64,000 nt of DNA from Rhodocyclales bacterium (lineage in GTDB: Bacteria > Pseudomonadota > Gammaproteobacteria > Burkholderiales > Rhodocyclaceae). How positions within the stretch are numbered: position 1 is the first letter of the stretch; the number at the start of each line of letters is the position of its first letter. The notes below the pieces were generated by a model. That model did not search any database, had not been told where the DNA came from, and saw only the letters and a program-made list of their open reading frames with translations. Location of the stretch: NCBI GenBank assembly GCA_026399435.1, contig JAPLQX010000019.1, forward strand, positions 154,557 to 218,556. The letters run 5' to 3'. Below are positions 1-8,658 of the stretch, piece by piece. The position numbers were made by a program, and so were the translations under genes.

Positions 1-854
1 AGGAACAGGATGCCCGGCTCGGCGTGATCGTAGGTGGAGCGCATGACCTGCTCCCACAGATCGCGGGCCCGCACCTTGCGGTAGACCCACATGCCGTCGC
101 CGCGCTGATAGGCGCCGGCGGCCTTGATGTCGGCCGAAGGGGTGGCGCGATGCGTCAGTTCGATCTCGCCGTCAGCCTCCACGGCCTGCATGAACGGATC
201 GGTGACGCCCACCGAGATGTTGAAGTTGGTCAGATCGCCGGCATCCTTGGCATGGATGAAGTCCTCGATGTCCGGGTGGTCGCAGCGCAGTACGCCCATT
301 TGCGCGCCGCGGCGGCTGCCGGCGGATTCGACCGTCTCGCAGGAGCGGTCGAAGACGCGCATGTAGGAGACGGGGCCGGAAGCGCGCGATTGCGTGCCCT
401 TGACGTGGGCGCCGATCGGGCGGATGGAAGAAAAGTCGTAGCCGACGCCGCCGCCGCGGCGCATGGTTTCGGCCGCTTGCAACAATGCCGTGTAGATACC
501 GGGGCGGCCGTCGACGATTTCGGAAATCGAATCGCCCACCGGCTGCACGAAGCAGTTGATCAGAGTGGCGCACAGATCGGTGCCGGCGGCGGAGTTGATG
601 CGACCGGCCGGAACGAAGCCGTTTTCCTGCGCTTCGAGAAAGCGTGCCTCCCAAAAGCTGCGCTTTTCTTCGACTTCTATCGAGGCCAGCGCACGAGCCA
701 CGCGGCTGCGCACGTCGCGCACATCGCGTTCAGTTCCTTTTGCATACTTCTCGAGCAGGACTTCGCCTGATATCTCCTGGGGGAGAGGCAGGTCCATCTG
801 TCCGGTATGCTCGTAACCTGCTGTTTCCTCTGTATTATTATTTATGGTAGTCAT
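1..854 (-). CDS. nrdJ: Adenosylcobalamin-dependent (class II) ribonucleotide reductase, N-terminal part
   Basis: This frame is open to the window edge, so it is missing from the ORF track. Translating the minus strand from the ATG at 854 gives about 284 residues that begin [10 protein letters not shown]. It contains [25 protein letters not shown] and [15 protein letters not shown], which are typical of class II ribonucleoside-diphosphate reductases. Known family role: reduction of ribonucleotides to deoxyribonucleotides using coenzyme B12, independent of oxygen. The redox cysteines near residues 95 and 101 are visible. The C-terminal glycyl/cysteine radical core and the C-terminal redox pair lie outside the window. 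The SD is weak (GGAAAAG, 5 nt before ATG). A NrdR-box-like palindrome lies about 145 nt upstream. Confidence 0.93.
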   Translation of the reverse strand, partial: MTTINNNTEETAGYEHTGQMDLPLPQEISGEVLLEKYAKGTERDVRDVRSRVARALASIEVEEKRSFWEARFLEAQENGFVPAGRINSAAGTDLCATLINCFVQPVGDSISEIVDGRPGIYTALLQAAETMRRGGGVGYDFSSIRPIGAHVKGTQSRASGPVSYMRVFDRSCETVESAGSRRGAQMGVLRCDHPDIEDFIHAKDAGDLTNFNISVGVTDPFMQAVEADGEIELTHRATPSADIKAAGAYQRGDGMWVYRKVRARDLWEQVMRSTYDHAEPGILF

Positions 855-1175
855 AGTCTTTTCCGAAGAATAGGTCCAATTAAGGTGCCGTGGAGCGGGG
901 AAGCATACCCCTGCGTTTTACTCGTGAAAAGCAAAAAATTTTTACTACCGAAAAACAATGGGTTACGTAAGCAGCTAGTACGGGTGATCAATGCGCCCTA
1001 CTAGATATAGTATGTTTTTCCCCTGTGAAAGGGACGAAAAAACAGGGGGATGGCCGTGCTTTTCAAGACTTGGCTTGAGCGCGAGCTGGGCCGCTTTTTG
1101 CTAGGAGGAATTATTGTTGAACTGTCAATGGGGTTGACAGGCTTGATGGGACTGGAAAATTCGGAAAGTGGTGGC
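855..1175. other. nrdJ leader / ackA downstream region without a gene
   Basis: About 320 bases, AT-richer than the flanks, with no credible gene; the short ORFs here have no coding character. On the minus strand it holds the ackA 3' side and the nrdJ promoter and leader. I see inverted repeats CTGTCAA/TTGACAG (1122-1140), CCCCTGT/ACAGGGG (1020-1048) and a GCGGGG/CCCCTGC hairpin near 895-912 inside the presumptive nrdJ leader. None is followed by a clear T-run on the minus strand, so I do not call a terminator. I looked for a B12 box to support a cobalamin riboswitch and found none I could defend. Confidence 0.5.
966..1013 (-). promoter_or_regulatory. Candidate NrdR-box pair upstream of nrdJ
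   Basis: On the minus strand, ATACTATATCTAGTAG (998-1013) matches about 12 of 16 positions of the NrdR-box consensus as I recall it (acaCwAtATaTwgtgt). A weaker second half-match, GTACTAGCTG..., begins 32 bp further downstream, which is the helical spacing typical of paired NrdR boxes. Regulation of nrdJ by the ATP/dATP-sensing repressor NrdR is inferred; the second box is poor. Confidence 0.45.
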
Positions 1176-2402
1176 TCAGGCGATGAGATCCGCGGTGTGC
1201 CGCGCAATAATCCATTCCTCGTTCGTGGGTATGACGCGAACGTCGATTTTGCTCTCCGCCGCCGAAATTTTTGACGCATTCGCGGCGTTGGCGTCGGGAT
1301 TCAGCTTCAGTCCCAGCCATCCGAGTTGGGCGCAAACCTTTTCCCGCACCGGGGCGCCATGCTCGCCGATGCCGCCGGTGAAGATCAGGGCATCGAGCCC
1401 GTCCAGCGCTGCCGTCAGCGAGCCGATTTCACGTACGACGCGATAGCAGAACAGATCGACGGCTTCGCGCGCTTCGGGTGCGGCGGAATCGAGCAGGACG
1501 CGCATGTCCTGGCTGATGCCGGAAACGCCCAGCAGTCCGGATTCCTTGTAGAGCAGTTTGGTCAGGGCCTTGGCGTCCATCTGCCGGTAGTCCATCAGGT
1601 ACAGCAGCACGCCGGGATCGATATTGCCGGTGCGGGTGCCCATCATCAGGCCATCGACGGCAGTGAAGCCCATGGTCGAGGCCTGGCTCTTCAGATCCTT
1701 CATGGCGCACATCGAGGCGCCATTGCCCAGATGCGCGACGATGACGCGGCCCCGGGCGCGCCCGGCATCGAGGTGCTGCGGCAGGACCTCGGCAATGTAT
1801 TCGTAGGACAGGCCATGAAAGCCGTAGCGGCGCACGCCTTGCGCGGTGATGGCGCGGGGCAGGGCGAAGAGTTGCGCGACCTCCGGCTGGCTGCGGTGAA
1901 AGGCCGTGTCGAAGCAGGCGATCTGCGGTATGCCCGACAATGCGGTCGTCATCGCATCGATGCCGGCCAGGTTGTGCGGCTGGTGCAGCGGGGCCAGCGG
2001 AATGAAGCCGCGCAGCGCATCGACGATGGCGGGGTCGAGCACCATCGGTTGCGAAAACTTCTGCGCCCCATGCACAACGCGATGCCCGACGCCGCAAATG
2101 CGCCAGCCGGCCTCGCGTTGCTCCAGCCAGTCGACCAGAAAGCTCAACGCCGCCTTGTGCGGAGTCTCGGCCGGGCCGTCGAGGTCGAGATCGAGGTCGT
2201 CCAGCACGCGACCGCCTGCATCTTTCGCCTTGAAGTGCGCGGGCTGGCCGACTGCTCCTATGCCGTCGATCAGGCCGACCAGTTCGGGCTGCTGCGGTAT
2301 GGTCGCCGTGCGCGCGAACAGTGCGAACTTGATCGAGGACGAGCCTGCGTTGAGGGTGAGGATCGCGTCGGCCACTGGATCAGATCTTCTTGCGCTTGGC
2401 AT
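1176..2402 (-). CDS. ackA: Acetate kinase
   Basis: Interconverts acetyl phosphate + ADP and acetate + ATP in the cytoplasm. Family signatures are clear: N-terminal LTLNAGSSSIKFALF, GVGHRVVHG, the long HLGNGASMCAM...SMGFTAVDGLMMGTR block with GNIDPG, and FTGGIGEHG near the C-terminus. Length (about 400 aa) is normal. The ATG at 2402 overlaps the upstream maoC-pta gene by 23 bases. A GTG at 2375 lies just after that gene's TGA with AGAAG upstream and removes an unconserved leader (MPSARRSDP), so the true start may be 2375. Translationally coupled to the Pta gene, so the pair converts acyl-CoA to acyl phosphate to acid with ATP gain, or works in the reverse direction. Confidence 0.96.
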   Translation of the reverse strand: MPSARRSDPVADAILTLNAGSSSIKFALFARTATIPQQPELVGLIDGIGAVGQPAHFKAKDAGGRVLDDLDLDLDGPAETPHKAALSFLVDWLEQREAGWRICGVGHRVVHGAQKFSQPMVLDPAIVDALRGFIPLAPLHQPHNLAGIDAMTTALSGIPQIACFDTAFHRSQPEVAQLFALPRAITAQGVRRYGFHGLSYEYIAEVLPQHLDAGRARGRVIVAHLGNGASMCAMKDLKSQASTMGFTAVDGLMMGTRTGNIDPGVLLYLMDYRQMDAKALTKLLYKESGLLGVSGISQDMRVLLDSAAPEAREAVDLFCYRVVREIGSLTAALDGLDALIFTGGIGEHGAPVREKVCAQLGWLGLKLNPDANAANASKISAAESKIDVRVIPTNEEWIIARHTADLIA

Positions 2403-3798
2403 GTGCCATGACCATCGCCACGGCGGTCGAAGCGGTGCGCGTTTCGGCGGAGTCGGCGCGGCTGGTCAGCACGATCGGCACGCGAGCGCCGAGCACGATG
2501 CCCGAGGTCAATGCGTCGGCCAGATATTCCAATTGCTTGGCCAGCATGTTGCCCGATTCGATGTCGGGCACCAGCAGGATGTCGGCCTGGCCGGCGACTG
2601 CCGACTTGATGCCCTTGGTCCGTGCGGCAACCACCGAGATGGCGTTGTCGAAGGCCAGCGGGCCATCCAGCAGGCCGCCGGTGATCTGGCCGCGGTCGGC
2701 CATTTTGCACAGGGCGGCGGCGTCGAGCGTGGCCTGCATCTTCACATTGACGGTCTCCACCGCGGCCAGAATCGCCACCTTGGGGTCGGCGATCTTCAGC
2801 ATGTGCGCCAGGTCGATCGCGTTCTGCACGATGTCGACCTTGTCTTCGAGATTGGGCGCGACGTTGACCGCCGCATCGGTGATAAACAGCAGGCGCGGAT
2901 AGGTCGGCACGTCCATCAGGAAGACGTGGCTGATGCGCCTCGCGGTGCGCAAACCGGTTGCCTTGTCGATCACTTCGCTCATCAATTCGTCGGTATGCAG
3001 CGAGCCTTTCATCAAGGCTTCGACCTGACCTTCGCGCGCCAGCGATACCGCCGTCTCGGCGGCAGCGTGGCTGTGGGGGACGTTGATCAGGGTGCAGCCG
3101 TACAGATCGAGTTGATTGGCTTCGGCCAGCTGGCGAATCTTGTCTTCAGGACCCACCAGCGTCGGGATGATCAGGCCGCGATCGCGCGCCAACAGCGCGC
3201 CCTTGAGCGACTCGGTGTCGCAGGGATGCGCCACGGCCATCGATATCGGGGTCAGTCCCTTGGTGATTTCGAGCAGGTGCTCGAAGCGCGCCTTCCTGGT
3301 TTCGGAGAGCTTGAAGTCCGGCAGATTGGCCTTCAGGCGCTTGATCTTTTCCGTCGGCGCCAGTACTTCGGCGGTCCCGCTGATGACCTTCTGTCCGTCC
3401 TGATTGGTGCACGCGCAATCGAACACGATGTGGTGGTTGCGCGGAAACTTCTTCTCGCAGGTGATGGTGACCGTCAGCGTGTCGCCGACCCGCACCGGGA
3501 GCGCGAAGTGCAGCGTCTGATCGACATACACCGTGCCCGGGCCGGGAAACTGGGTGCCGAGCACATTGGAAATCAGCGCGCCGCCCCACATGCCGTGGGC
3601 GATGACCTCGCGCAGCATCGACGAATGCGCGTATTCGGGATCGACGTGCGACGGATTGATGTCGCCCGACATGATCGCGTACATCTGGATGTCCTGCTGG
3701 CGCAAGGTGCGAACCAGAACCGCGCTGTCGCCGACGGCGATTTCATCGAAAGTCCGGTTTTCGATGTATTCGGAATTGGTGGCTTGAATTTGGGTCAT
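2380..3798 (-). CDS. MaoC-like hydratase / phosphate acetyltransferase fusion
   Basis: A 472-aa two-domain protein. Residues ~1-150 are a MaoC/hotdog domain (YAIMSGDINPSHVDPEYA, IAHGMWGGALISN). Residues ~165-472 are a PTA/PTB-type phosphotransacylase (AVETVNVKMQATLDA, GPLAFDNAISV, PDIESGNMLAKQL). Proteins of this build are commonly annotated bifunctional enoyl-CoA hydratase/phosphate acetyltransferase. The Pta half exchanges CoA and phosphate between acetyl-CoA and acetyl phosphate. The track ORF starts at a far ATG (3816), but GGGAGCCCGCTC precedes the ATG at 3798, which I prefer. Next to ackA; it is also the obvious consumer of acetyl phosphate made by Xsc at 37.3-39.1 kb. Whether the MaoC half is active, and whether PTA prefers acetyl or butyryl, cannot be read here. 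Confidence 0.93.
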   Translation of the reverse strand: MTQIQATNSEYIENRTFDEIAVGDSAVLVRTLRQQDIQMYAIMSGDINPSHVDPEYAHSSMLREVIAHGMWGGALISNVLGTQFPGPGTVYVDQTLHFALPVRVGDTLTVTITCEKKFPRNHHIVFDCACTNQDGQKVISGTAEVLAPTEKIKRLKANLPDFKLSETRKARFEHLLEITKGLTPISMAVAHPCDTESLKGALLARDRGLIIPTLVGPEDKIRQLAEANQLDLYGCTLINVPHSHAAAETAVSLAREGQVEALMKGSLHTDELMSEVIDKATGLRTARRISHVFLMDVPTYPRLLFITDAAVNVAPNLEDKVDIVQNAIDLAHMLKIADPKVAILAAVETVNVKMQATLDAAALCKMADRGQITGGLLDGPLAFDNAISVVAARTKGIKSAVAGQADILLVPDIESGNMLAKQLEYLADALTSGIVLGARVPIVLTSRADSAETRTASTAVAMVMAHAKRKKI

Positions 3799-3889
3799 GA
3801 GCGGGCTCCCTTTCATTACATTATGAGCCTAGCGCACAATTGCTGCAATGCAATAAATCGCCCCGGATATTCAGTTGTTCTTCTCCATC

Positions 3890-4085
3890 CCATTGAAGGG
3901 GGAGCGCAAGTTTGGCCGGCCCCATTCTCCCTCCCCTTCAAGGGGAGGGTTGGGGAGGGGATGGGGTGGCATGAGCGATGGAGCGCCTTCCCCATATCCC
4001 CATCCCCCCTCCATCTCCCCCCTTGAAGGGGGGAGGGCGAGATTGGCTGGTCTCCCCCCCTTCAAGAAGGGGGAGGGCGAGATCG
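3890..4085. repeat. Intergenic CCCTTCAAGGG-type repeat cluster, copy 1
   Basis: Four purine/pyrimidine-skewed units with the core CCTTCAAGGGG or its complement occur in about 200 bp (near 3891, 3935, 4022 and 4067), separated by GGATGGGG / CCCCATCCCC stretches. The same unit type recurs at 12.82-13.01 and 22.86-23.00 kb. Each unit can fold into a short hairpin. Fills the space between two divergently placed genes; the small ORFs drawn across it are not coding. Confidence 0.75.
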
Positions 4086-4123
4086 GCTGTTAGAGTGGGG
4101 ACTTATCGGAGCTGGAGCCATTC

Positions 4124-4711
4124 ATGAACGACCGCATTCGCCAATTGCTTGACCAGATGTCCGCGCTCGAAGAGGACCTGAGCATTGCGCTTCACGAACA
4201 GGAAGCCAACGCGATGTTCCAGATCAAGGGCAAGCGCGTCGAGTTCGAGCATTCCATCCGGCAGGCGCATCGCCGGCTCAAGCTCGGATTCTTCCGCTGG
4301 GTGGTTTCCTACCGCCCGCAGAACCTCATCACCGGGCCGATCATCTATTCCATGATTTTTCCGATGGCGATCCTCGACCTCTTCGTCAGCTTCTACCAGA
4401 TGACGTGTTTCCCGATTTACGGCGTGGCCAAGGTGCGTCGCGGCAACTACATCGTGTTCGACCGGCAGCAGCTCGAATATCTCAATTTCATCGAAAAATT
4501 CCACTGTACCTATTGCGCCTACGGCACCGGCCTGATTGCCTACGTGGAGGAGATCGTGGCGCGTACCGAGGAATATTTCTGTCCGATCAAGCATGCGCGC
4601 AAGATGCTCGGCACCCATGCACGCTATGCCCGCTTCCTCGACTACGGCGATCCTACGGACTACGAGGCCAGGCTCGAGGCCTTCCGCAGGGGGCTCGGCA
4701 CAAAGAGGTAG
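4124..4711 (+). CDS. Conserved hypothetical protein with hydrophobic helix and CxxC
   Basis: 195 aa. Not a family I can name. N-terminal ~45 residues are charged and probably helical (coiled-coil-like, EEDLSIALHEQEANAMF). A hydrophobic stretch follows at about residues 70-100 (LITGPIIYSMIFPMAILDLFVSFYQ), then a cysteine pair FHCTYCAYG near residue 127 and a third Cys in EEYFCPIKHARK. The arrangement suggests a membrane-anchored protein with a metal- or redox-capable Cys cluster, but this is inference. Start ATG at 4124 is preceded by GGAGCTGGAGCC. Monocistronic, between a repeat cluster and the convergent araC-type gene. Confidence 0.75.
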   Translation: MNDRIRQLLDQMSALEEDLSIALHEQEANAMFQIKGKRVEFEHSIRQAHRRLKLGFFRWVVSYRPQNLITGPIIYSMIFPMAILDLFVSFYQMTCFPIYGVAKVRRGNYIVFDRQQLEYLNFIEKFHCTYCAYGTGLIAYVEEIVARTEEYFCPIKHARKMLGTHARYARFLDYGDPTDYEARLEAFRRGLGTKR

Positions 4712-4734
4712 TTGCGGCAATCCGCCGGGGATGG

Positions 4735-5781
4735 CTACCAGCCCTTGCGCCATGCCGAGGGCGAGGTGGCGAACCAGTTGCGGAAGGCGCGGGTGAAGGA
4801 GCTTTGCTCGGCGTAGCCCAGCAGCAACGCGACATCCAGCGCAGAAAGCGACGAGTCGCGCAGATAGACCTGCGCCAGCTCGCGGCGCGAGGCGTCGAGC
4901 AGGCCGTGAAAGGAAACCTCCGCCTGGACGAGGCGGCGCTGCAAGGTGCGCGGCGTCATGCCGAGGGAGGCCGCGACATGCTTCAGCGTGGTTTCGCACT
5001 TCGGCATCAGCGGCACCAGCGCCTGTCGCACCTGGCTGACGATGTCATGGCCGCCCTGCAGGCGGGCGATGACCATGCGCGCCTCGTCGCGCATCGCCAG
5101 GTTGAGCGCGGCGTCGGCCTGGACCAGCGGACGCGACAGCAGGTCGCCGTCGAACAGCATCGCGTTCTCGCCGGCGGCGAAGCGCACCGGGCAGCCGAAG
5201 AACTTGACGAAGGGCAGCGTGTCTTCGGGCGGGTCATGCAGAAAGCGCACCTCGCGCAGCGGCAGCTCGCTGCGCGTTATCCAGCGCCCGAAGCCGGCCC
5301 AGCTGGCGAGCAGGGATTCCGCCAGCAGATCGCAGTAGGGCAGTCCGGCCTGGGTCGCCTCCGGCAGCACCACCCATGCCAGCTTGACGTGCTCGCCCTC
5401 GCGGTCGAAACGGGTTTCGCTGTACCCGGAATCGAACACGATGCGACGATAAAGCGGCACCAGGCCGATAGCCTCTTCCAGGTCGCGACAGCTCATCAGC
5501 GCATAGCCGAGCACGTCGAAGGTATCGGGGCGCGCATCGCGGCCGAATTCCAGCCCCAGGTCGCGCCGGCCGGTCAGCGTCAGCGCCGTCCGGAACAGCG
5601 CCACCAGCGCGCTGAAGGGCAGGCGTCCCTGCGGCGCATTCCATTCCGCCGCATCGATGCGCGCATGGCGGAGCAGGGCCGCGCGCGGCAGCCCCAGACG
5701 CTCGACGACATCCAGCAGACGCCGGCCATAGGCTATGGCGACACTGATTTCCTTCGTCGGGGCGATTTCGGTAGAGGGCAT
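4735..5781 (-). CDS. AraC family transcriptional regulator
   Basis: 348 aa from the ATG at 5781 (MPSTEIAPTKE); the longer track ORF (5988) reads through the divergent promoter and is not used. Residues ~25-210 resemble the N-terminal ligand-sensing domain seen in arabinose-binding/OruR-type AraC proteins. The C-terminal ~100 residues are the double HTH (VAASLGMTPRTLQRRL ... ALLLGYAEQSSFTRAFRNWFATSPSAWR). Divergent from the ThDP-enzyme operon with a nested palindrome between them, so it probably controls that operon and itself. Inducer unknown. Confidence 0.93.
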   Translation of the reverse strand: MPSTEIAPTKEISVAIAYGRRLLDVVERLGLPRAALLRHARIDAAEWNAPQGRLPFSALVALFRTALTLTGRRDLGLEFGRDARPDTFDVLGYALMSCRDLEEAIGLVPLYRRIVFDSGYSETRFDREGEHVKLAWVVLPEATQAGLPYCDLLAESLLASWAGFGRWITRSELPLREVRFLHDPPEDTLPFVKFFGCPVRFAAGENAMLFDGDLLSRPLVQADAALNLAMRDEARMVIARLQGGHDIVSQVRQALVPLMPKCETTLKHVAASLGMTPRTLQRRLVQAEVSFHGLLDASRRELAQVYLRDSSLSALDVALLLGYAEQSSFTRAFRNWFATSPSAWRKGW

Positions 5782-5782
5782 G

Positions 5783-5821
5783 TTGTCGCGAAATGACAAA
5801 TTGTCGGGTATTTTGCGACAA
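5783..5821. promoter_or_regulatory. Nested palindromic operator between araC-type gene and ThDP operon
   Basis: The divergent intergenic region holds TTGTCGC (5783-5789) and its inverse GCGACAA (5815-5821). Between them is a perfect GACAA-A-TTGTC palindrome (5795-5805). The nested symmetry right beside the regulator start is what is expected of an autoregulated AraC-type operator; binding is inferred. Confidence 0.6.
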
Positions 5822-5902
5822 GCACCGGCGCTATTCAATCGCCTATTCTTGCCGGACAAGACAAACGTCGAAAAATCGACGCAAGAACGAGGAGAACGAG
5901 TC

Positions 5903-7654
5903 ATGGCAGAAATCACCGGCGGCGAAGTCATCGCCCGCATGTTGCAGAAAGAAGGCGTCGAGAAGGTCTTCGGCATCATCGACGGCACCTATTTCGGTTT
6001 CTACTCCGCGCTGCACCGGCTCGGCATCGAGATCGTCACGCCGCGCCACGAAACCTGCGCGGCGCACATGGCCGGCACCTATGCACGGCTGACAGGCAAG
6101 CTCGGCGTCTGCATGGCCAGCAACGGCCCCGGCGTCGCCAACCTGCTGCCCGGCCTGGTGGTCGAGCAGGCCGACGGCAACCGAGTGCTGGCGATCACCA
6201 GCGCGCGCCGGCCGACCATCATGTATCCGGACCGCGGCGGCAGCTATCAGTGCTTCGACCAGAGCGGCGTCATCGGCAAGATCGGCAAGTGGAGCTCGGC
6301 CGTGTCCTCCTTCGACCGCGTTCCGGAACTCGTGAGGAAGGCTCTGCGCAAGAGCTGGGAGGGGCGGCCCGGCGTGGTGCATGTCGACGTGCCCGAGACC
6401 ATCATGAACGGCAAATTCAAGGCCGACATCGCATACTGGGCGCCGCACCAGTACCGCAACGCCGTACCGCCGGCCCCGACTTCTGAGCAGGTGAAGCAGG
6501 CCGCCGACTGGCTGATCGCGGCGGGTGCGCCGATGATCCACGCCGGCAGCGGCATCATCCACTGCAACGCCTATGCAGCATTGCAGCGCGTCGCCGAACT
6601 GCTGCACGCGCCGGTCACCACGAGCTGGGCTGCGCGCGGCATGCTGACCGAGAACTCGCCGCTGGCCATCACCATGCCGCACGTCAAGCTCAACCATCAG
6701 GTGCGCAACGATGCCGACGTGGTGCTGATCCTCGGCTCGCGCATCGGCGAAACCGACTGGTGGGGCAAGCCGCCCTACTGGCGCCACCCCTCCGAGCAGA
6801 AGACCATCCAGGTCGACGTGGACGCCGACATGATCGGCCTCAACAAGCCGGCCGACCTCGGCATCGTCGCCGATGCGAAACGCTTCCTCGAACTGTTGGC
6901 CGACGAACTGCAAAAGCGCCAGAGCGAGATCAAACTCGACGCCCGCCGCACCCGCGTCGCGGGCTACGCCAGGACCATGAAGGACGAACGCGCTGGCTGG
7001 GACAAGGCGCTGTCCGACATGGCGATCCCGATGCATCCGGCGCACATCGGTTCGGTCTGCCGCGAGCTGTTCCCCGAGGATTCGGTGCTGGTCGCCGACG
7101 GCGGCAACGCCACGATCTGGGCCATGTTCTATCACCGGGTCACCGTGCCCAACACCGTGATCTCGACCTTCAAGTTCGGCATGCTCGGCGCCGGCATGTC
7201 GCAGGCGGTGGCCGCGGCCATCGCGCGGCCGGGCAAGCCGGTCTGCTGCATCATCGGCGACGGTGCCATGGGCTTCCATTCGCAGGAGGTCGAAACGGCG
7301 GTGCGCAACAAGGCGCAGGTGATCTACATCGTGCTTGCCGACAAGCAGTGGGGCATGGTCAAGATGAACCAGCAGTTCATGCTGCGGCCGATCAAGACCA
7401 TGATCTTCAAGCACCTCGACCCCGACGAGACGATCAAGGCCGACCTCGGCGAAATCAAGTTCGACAAGCTGGGCGAGAGCATGGGCGCCTACGGTGAGCG
7501 CGTTTCCGATCCGGCGCAGTTGAAGCCGGCGCTTGAGCGCGCACTGGCCACCGGCGGTTGCGCGGTGATCCACGTCGACGTCGACCCGGTCAAGCACATG
7601 TGGGCGCCGGGACTCATACACTTCAAGAAGATGCACGAAGAGCCCAAGGCGTGA
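5903..7654 (+). CDS. Thiamine-diphosphate-dependent enzyme, acetolactate synthase superfamily
   Basis: 583 aa from ATG 5903 (SD GAGGAG). Three ThDP domains in order: PYR domain with the catalytic Glu in RHETCAAHMAG (~residue 50), a central Rossmann-like domain, and the PP domain with the cofactor motif beginning GDGAMGFHSQEVE. The usual NN that ends the cofactor motif reads AD (VLADKQWGM), so the Mg-binding Asn appears replaced by Asp. Family members decarboxylate or ligate 2-keto acids or cleave 2-hydroxyacyl-CoA or diketones. The substrate is not evident and it is not a standard IlvB (no IlvN partner). First gene of a run with a BASS transporter and two SDR-type proteins, divergent from an AraC regulator, suggesting an inducible catabolic unit. 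Confidence 0.88.
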   Translation: MAEITGGEVIARMLQKEGVEKVFGIIDGTYFGFYSALHRLGIEIVTPRHETCAAHMAGTYARLTGKLGVCMASNGPGVANLLPGLVVEQADGNRVLAITSARRPTIMYPDRGGSYQCFDQSGVIGKIGKWSSAVSSFDRVPELVRKALRKSWEGRPGVVHVDVPETIMNGKFKADIAYWAPHQYRNAVPPAPTSEQVKQAADWLIAAGAPMIHAGSGIIHCNAYAALQRVAELLHAPVTTSWAARGMLTENSPLAITMPHVKLNHQVRNDADVVLILGSRIGETDWWGKPPYWRHPSEQKTIQVDVDADMIGLNKPADLGIVADAKRFLELLADELQKRQSEIKLDARRTRVAGYARTMKDERAGWDKALSDMAIPMHPAHIGSVCRELFPEDSVLVADGGNATIWAMFYHRVTVPNTVISTFKFGMLGAGMSQAVAAAIARPGKPVCCIIGDGAMGFHSQEVETAVRNKAQVIYIVLADKQWGMVKMNQQFMLRPIKTMIFKHLDPDETIKADLGEIKFDKLGESMGAYGERVSDPAQLKPALERALATGGCAVIHVDVDPVKHMWAPGLIHFKKMHEEPKA

Positions 7655-7659
7655 CACTC

Positions 7660-7720
7660 GTCATTCCGGCGCAGGCCGGAATCCAGAACGGCCTGGGTTC
7701 CCGCTTTCGCGGGAACGACG
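7660..7720. repeat. Short palindromic repeat (CATTCCGGCG type)
   Basis: CGTCATTCCGGCGCAGGCCGGAATCC is itself a hairpin (ATTCCGGC/GCCGGAAT). A second hairpin, TTCCCGCTTTCGCGGGAA, follows within 60 bp. Same family as the REP-pair at 9620-9700. Lies between the ThDP enzyme and the transporter gene. Confidence 0.7.
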
Positions 7721-7749
7721 GGCTGAGGCTTGTTTAACATGGAACACCC

Positions 7750-8658
7750 ATGACCGACATCGATCTCGTCCGCCTCAACTTCAATCCGCAGACGCTGCTG
7801 CTGCTCAACTTCGTGCTCGGCTTCGTCATGTTCGGCGTCTCGCTGGAGCTGAAGCCGGAAGACTTCAAGGAGGCATTGCGCACGCCGCGCGCCCTGGTCA
7901 TCGGCTTGCTCGGCCATCACCTGGTGTTTCCCGCTTTCACCTTCCTGCTGGTGCTGCTGCTCGAACCGCGTCCGAGCATTGCGCTGGGCATGATTCTGGT
8001 GTCGTCGTGTCCGGCGGGCAACATCTCCAACTTCCTCACCCATTTCGCCAAGGGCAACACCGCGCTGTCGGTGTCGATCAGCACGTTGTCCACGCTCACC
8101 GCGATCGTCATGACGCCGGTGAACATCGCCTTCTGGGGCGGGCTCTACGCGCCGGCGCAACCGCTGCTGCGCTCGGTGGCGGTAAATCCGCTGGAGATGT
8201 TCCTCCACGTGCTGCTGCTGCTCGGCCTGCCGCTTGCCGCCGGGCTGTTCGTCACGCGCCGCTGGCCGCGCTTCTCGGCGCGGGCGCAGAAGCCGATGAA
8301 ATATTTCTCGCTGGCTTTCTTCCTGCTCTTCGTGCTCGCCGCGCTGGGTGCCAACTGGCAGTACTTCGTGCTCTACGTCGGCATGGTGGTGGGCGTGGTG
8401 TTCGTGCATAACGCGTCGGCCCTGGCGATGGGCTATGGCCTGGCTTTCGGCGTCGGCCTGCCGGAGCGCGACCGGCGCGCCGTGGCCATCGAGTGCGGTA
8501 TCCAGAATTCCGGCCTCGGCCTGATCCTGATCTTCAACTTCTTCGACGGCCTCGGCGGCATGGCGGTCATCACGGCCTGGTGGGGCATCTGGCATATCGT
8601 CGCCGGGCTTTCGGTGGCGACGTATTGGAGCAAGCGAGAACCCAAGGCCGCGTCATGA
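7750..8658 (+). CDS. BASS-family (bile acid:Na+ symporter) transporter
   Basis: 302 aa, almost entirely hydrophobic, with about 9-10 predicted membrane segments. Two family hallmarks are visible: SSCPAGNISNFLTHFAKGNTAL, the unwound sodium-site helix, and ECGIQNSGLGL, the E-x-x-x-Q-N motif of the second sodium/substrate site. Members take up organic anions (bile acids, pyruvate, other carboxylates) with sodium. Located directly after the ThDP enzyme and overlapping the next gene by ATGA, so it probably supplies that pathway's substrate. The substrate cannot be read from sequence. Confidence 0.9.
   Translation: MTDIDLVRLNFNPQTLLLLNFVLGFVMFGVSLELKPEDFKEALRTPRALVIGLLGHHLVFPAFTFLLVLLLEPRPSIALGMILVSSCPAGNISNFLTHFAKGNTALSVSISTLSTLTAIVMTPVNIAFWGGLYAPAQPLLRSVAVNPLEMFLHVLLLLGLPLAAGLFVTRRWPRFSARAQKPMKYFSLAFFLLFVLAALGANWQYFVLYVGMVVGVVFVHNASALAMGYGLAFGVGLPERDRRAVAIECGIQNSGLGLILIFNFFDGLGGMAVITAWWGIWHIVAGLSVATYWSKREPKAAS

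Noticed and set aside
855-1175. Cobalamin riboswitch upstream of nrdJ
   Set aside because: Biologically attractive, but I could not find a convincing B12 box or the expected long-range helices.
1326-2411. 361-aa plus-strand ORF over ackA (and similar long antisense ORFs, e.g. 1906-4026, 23014-25215, 28949-31072)
   Set aside because: They are high-GC shadows of clearly recognisable genes on the other strand, with no family signature and no SD.
3871-4093. Short ORFs in the CCCTTCAAGGG repeat cluster
   Set aside because: They simply translate the repeat on both strands.
5843-7657. 604-aa antisense ORF across the ThDP enzyme
   Set aside because: Composition is His/Asp/Arg/Val-rich, typical of an antisense frame in GC-rich DNA; the plus strand has complete ThDP motifs.
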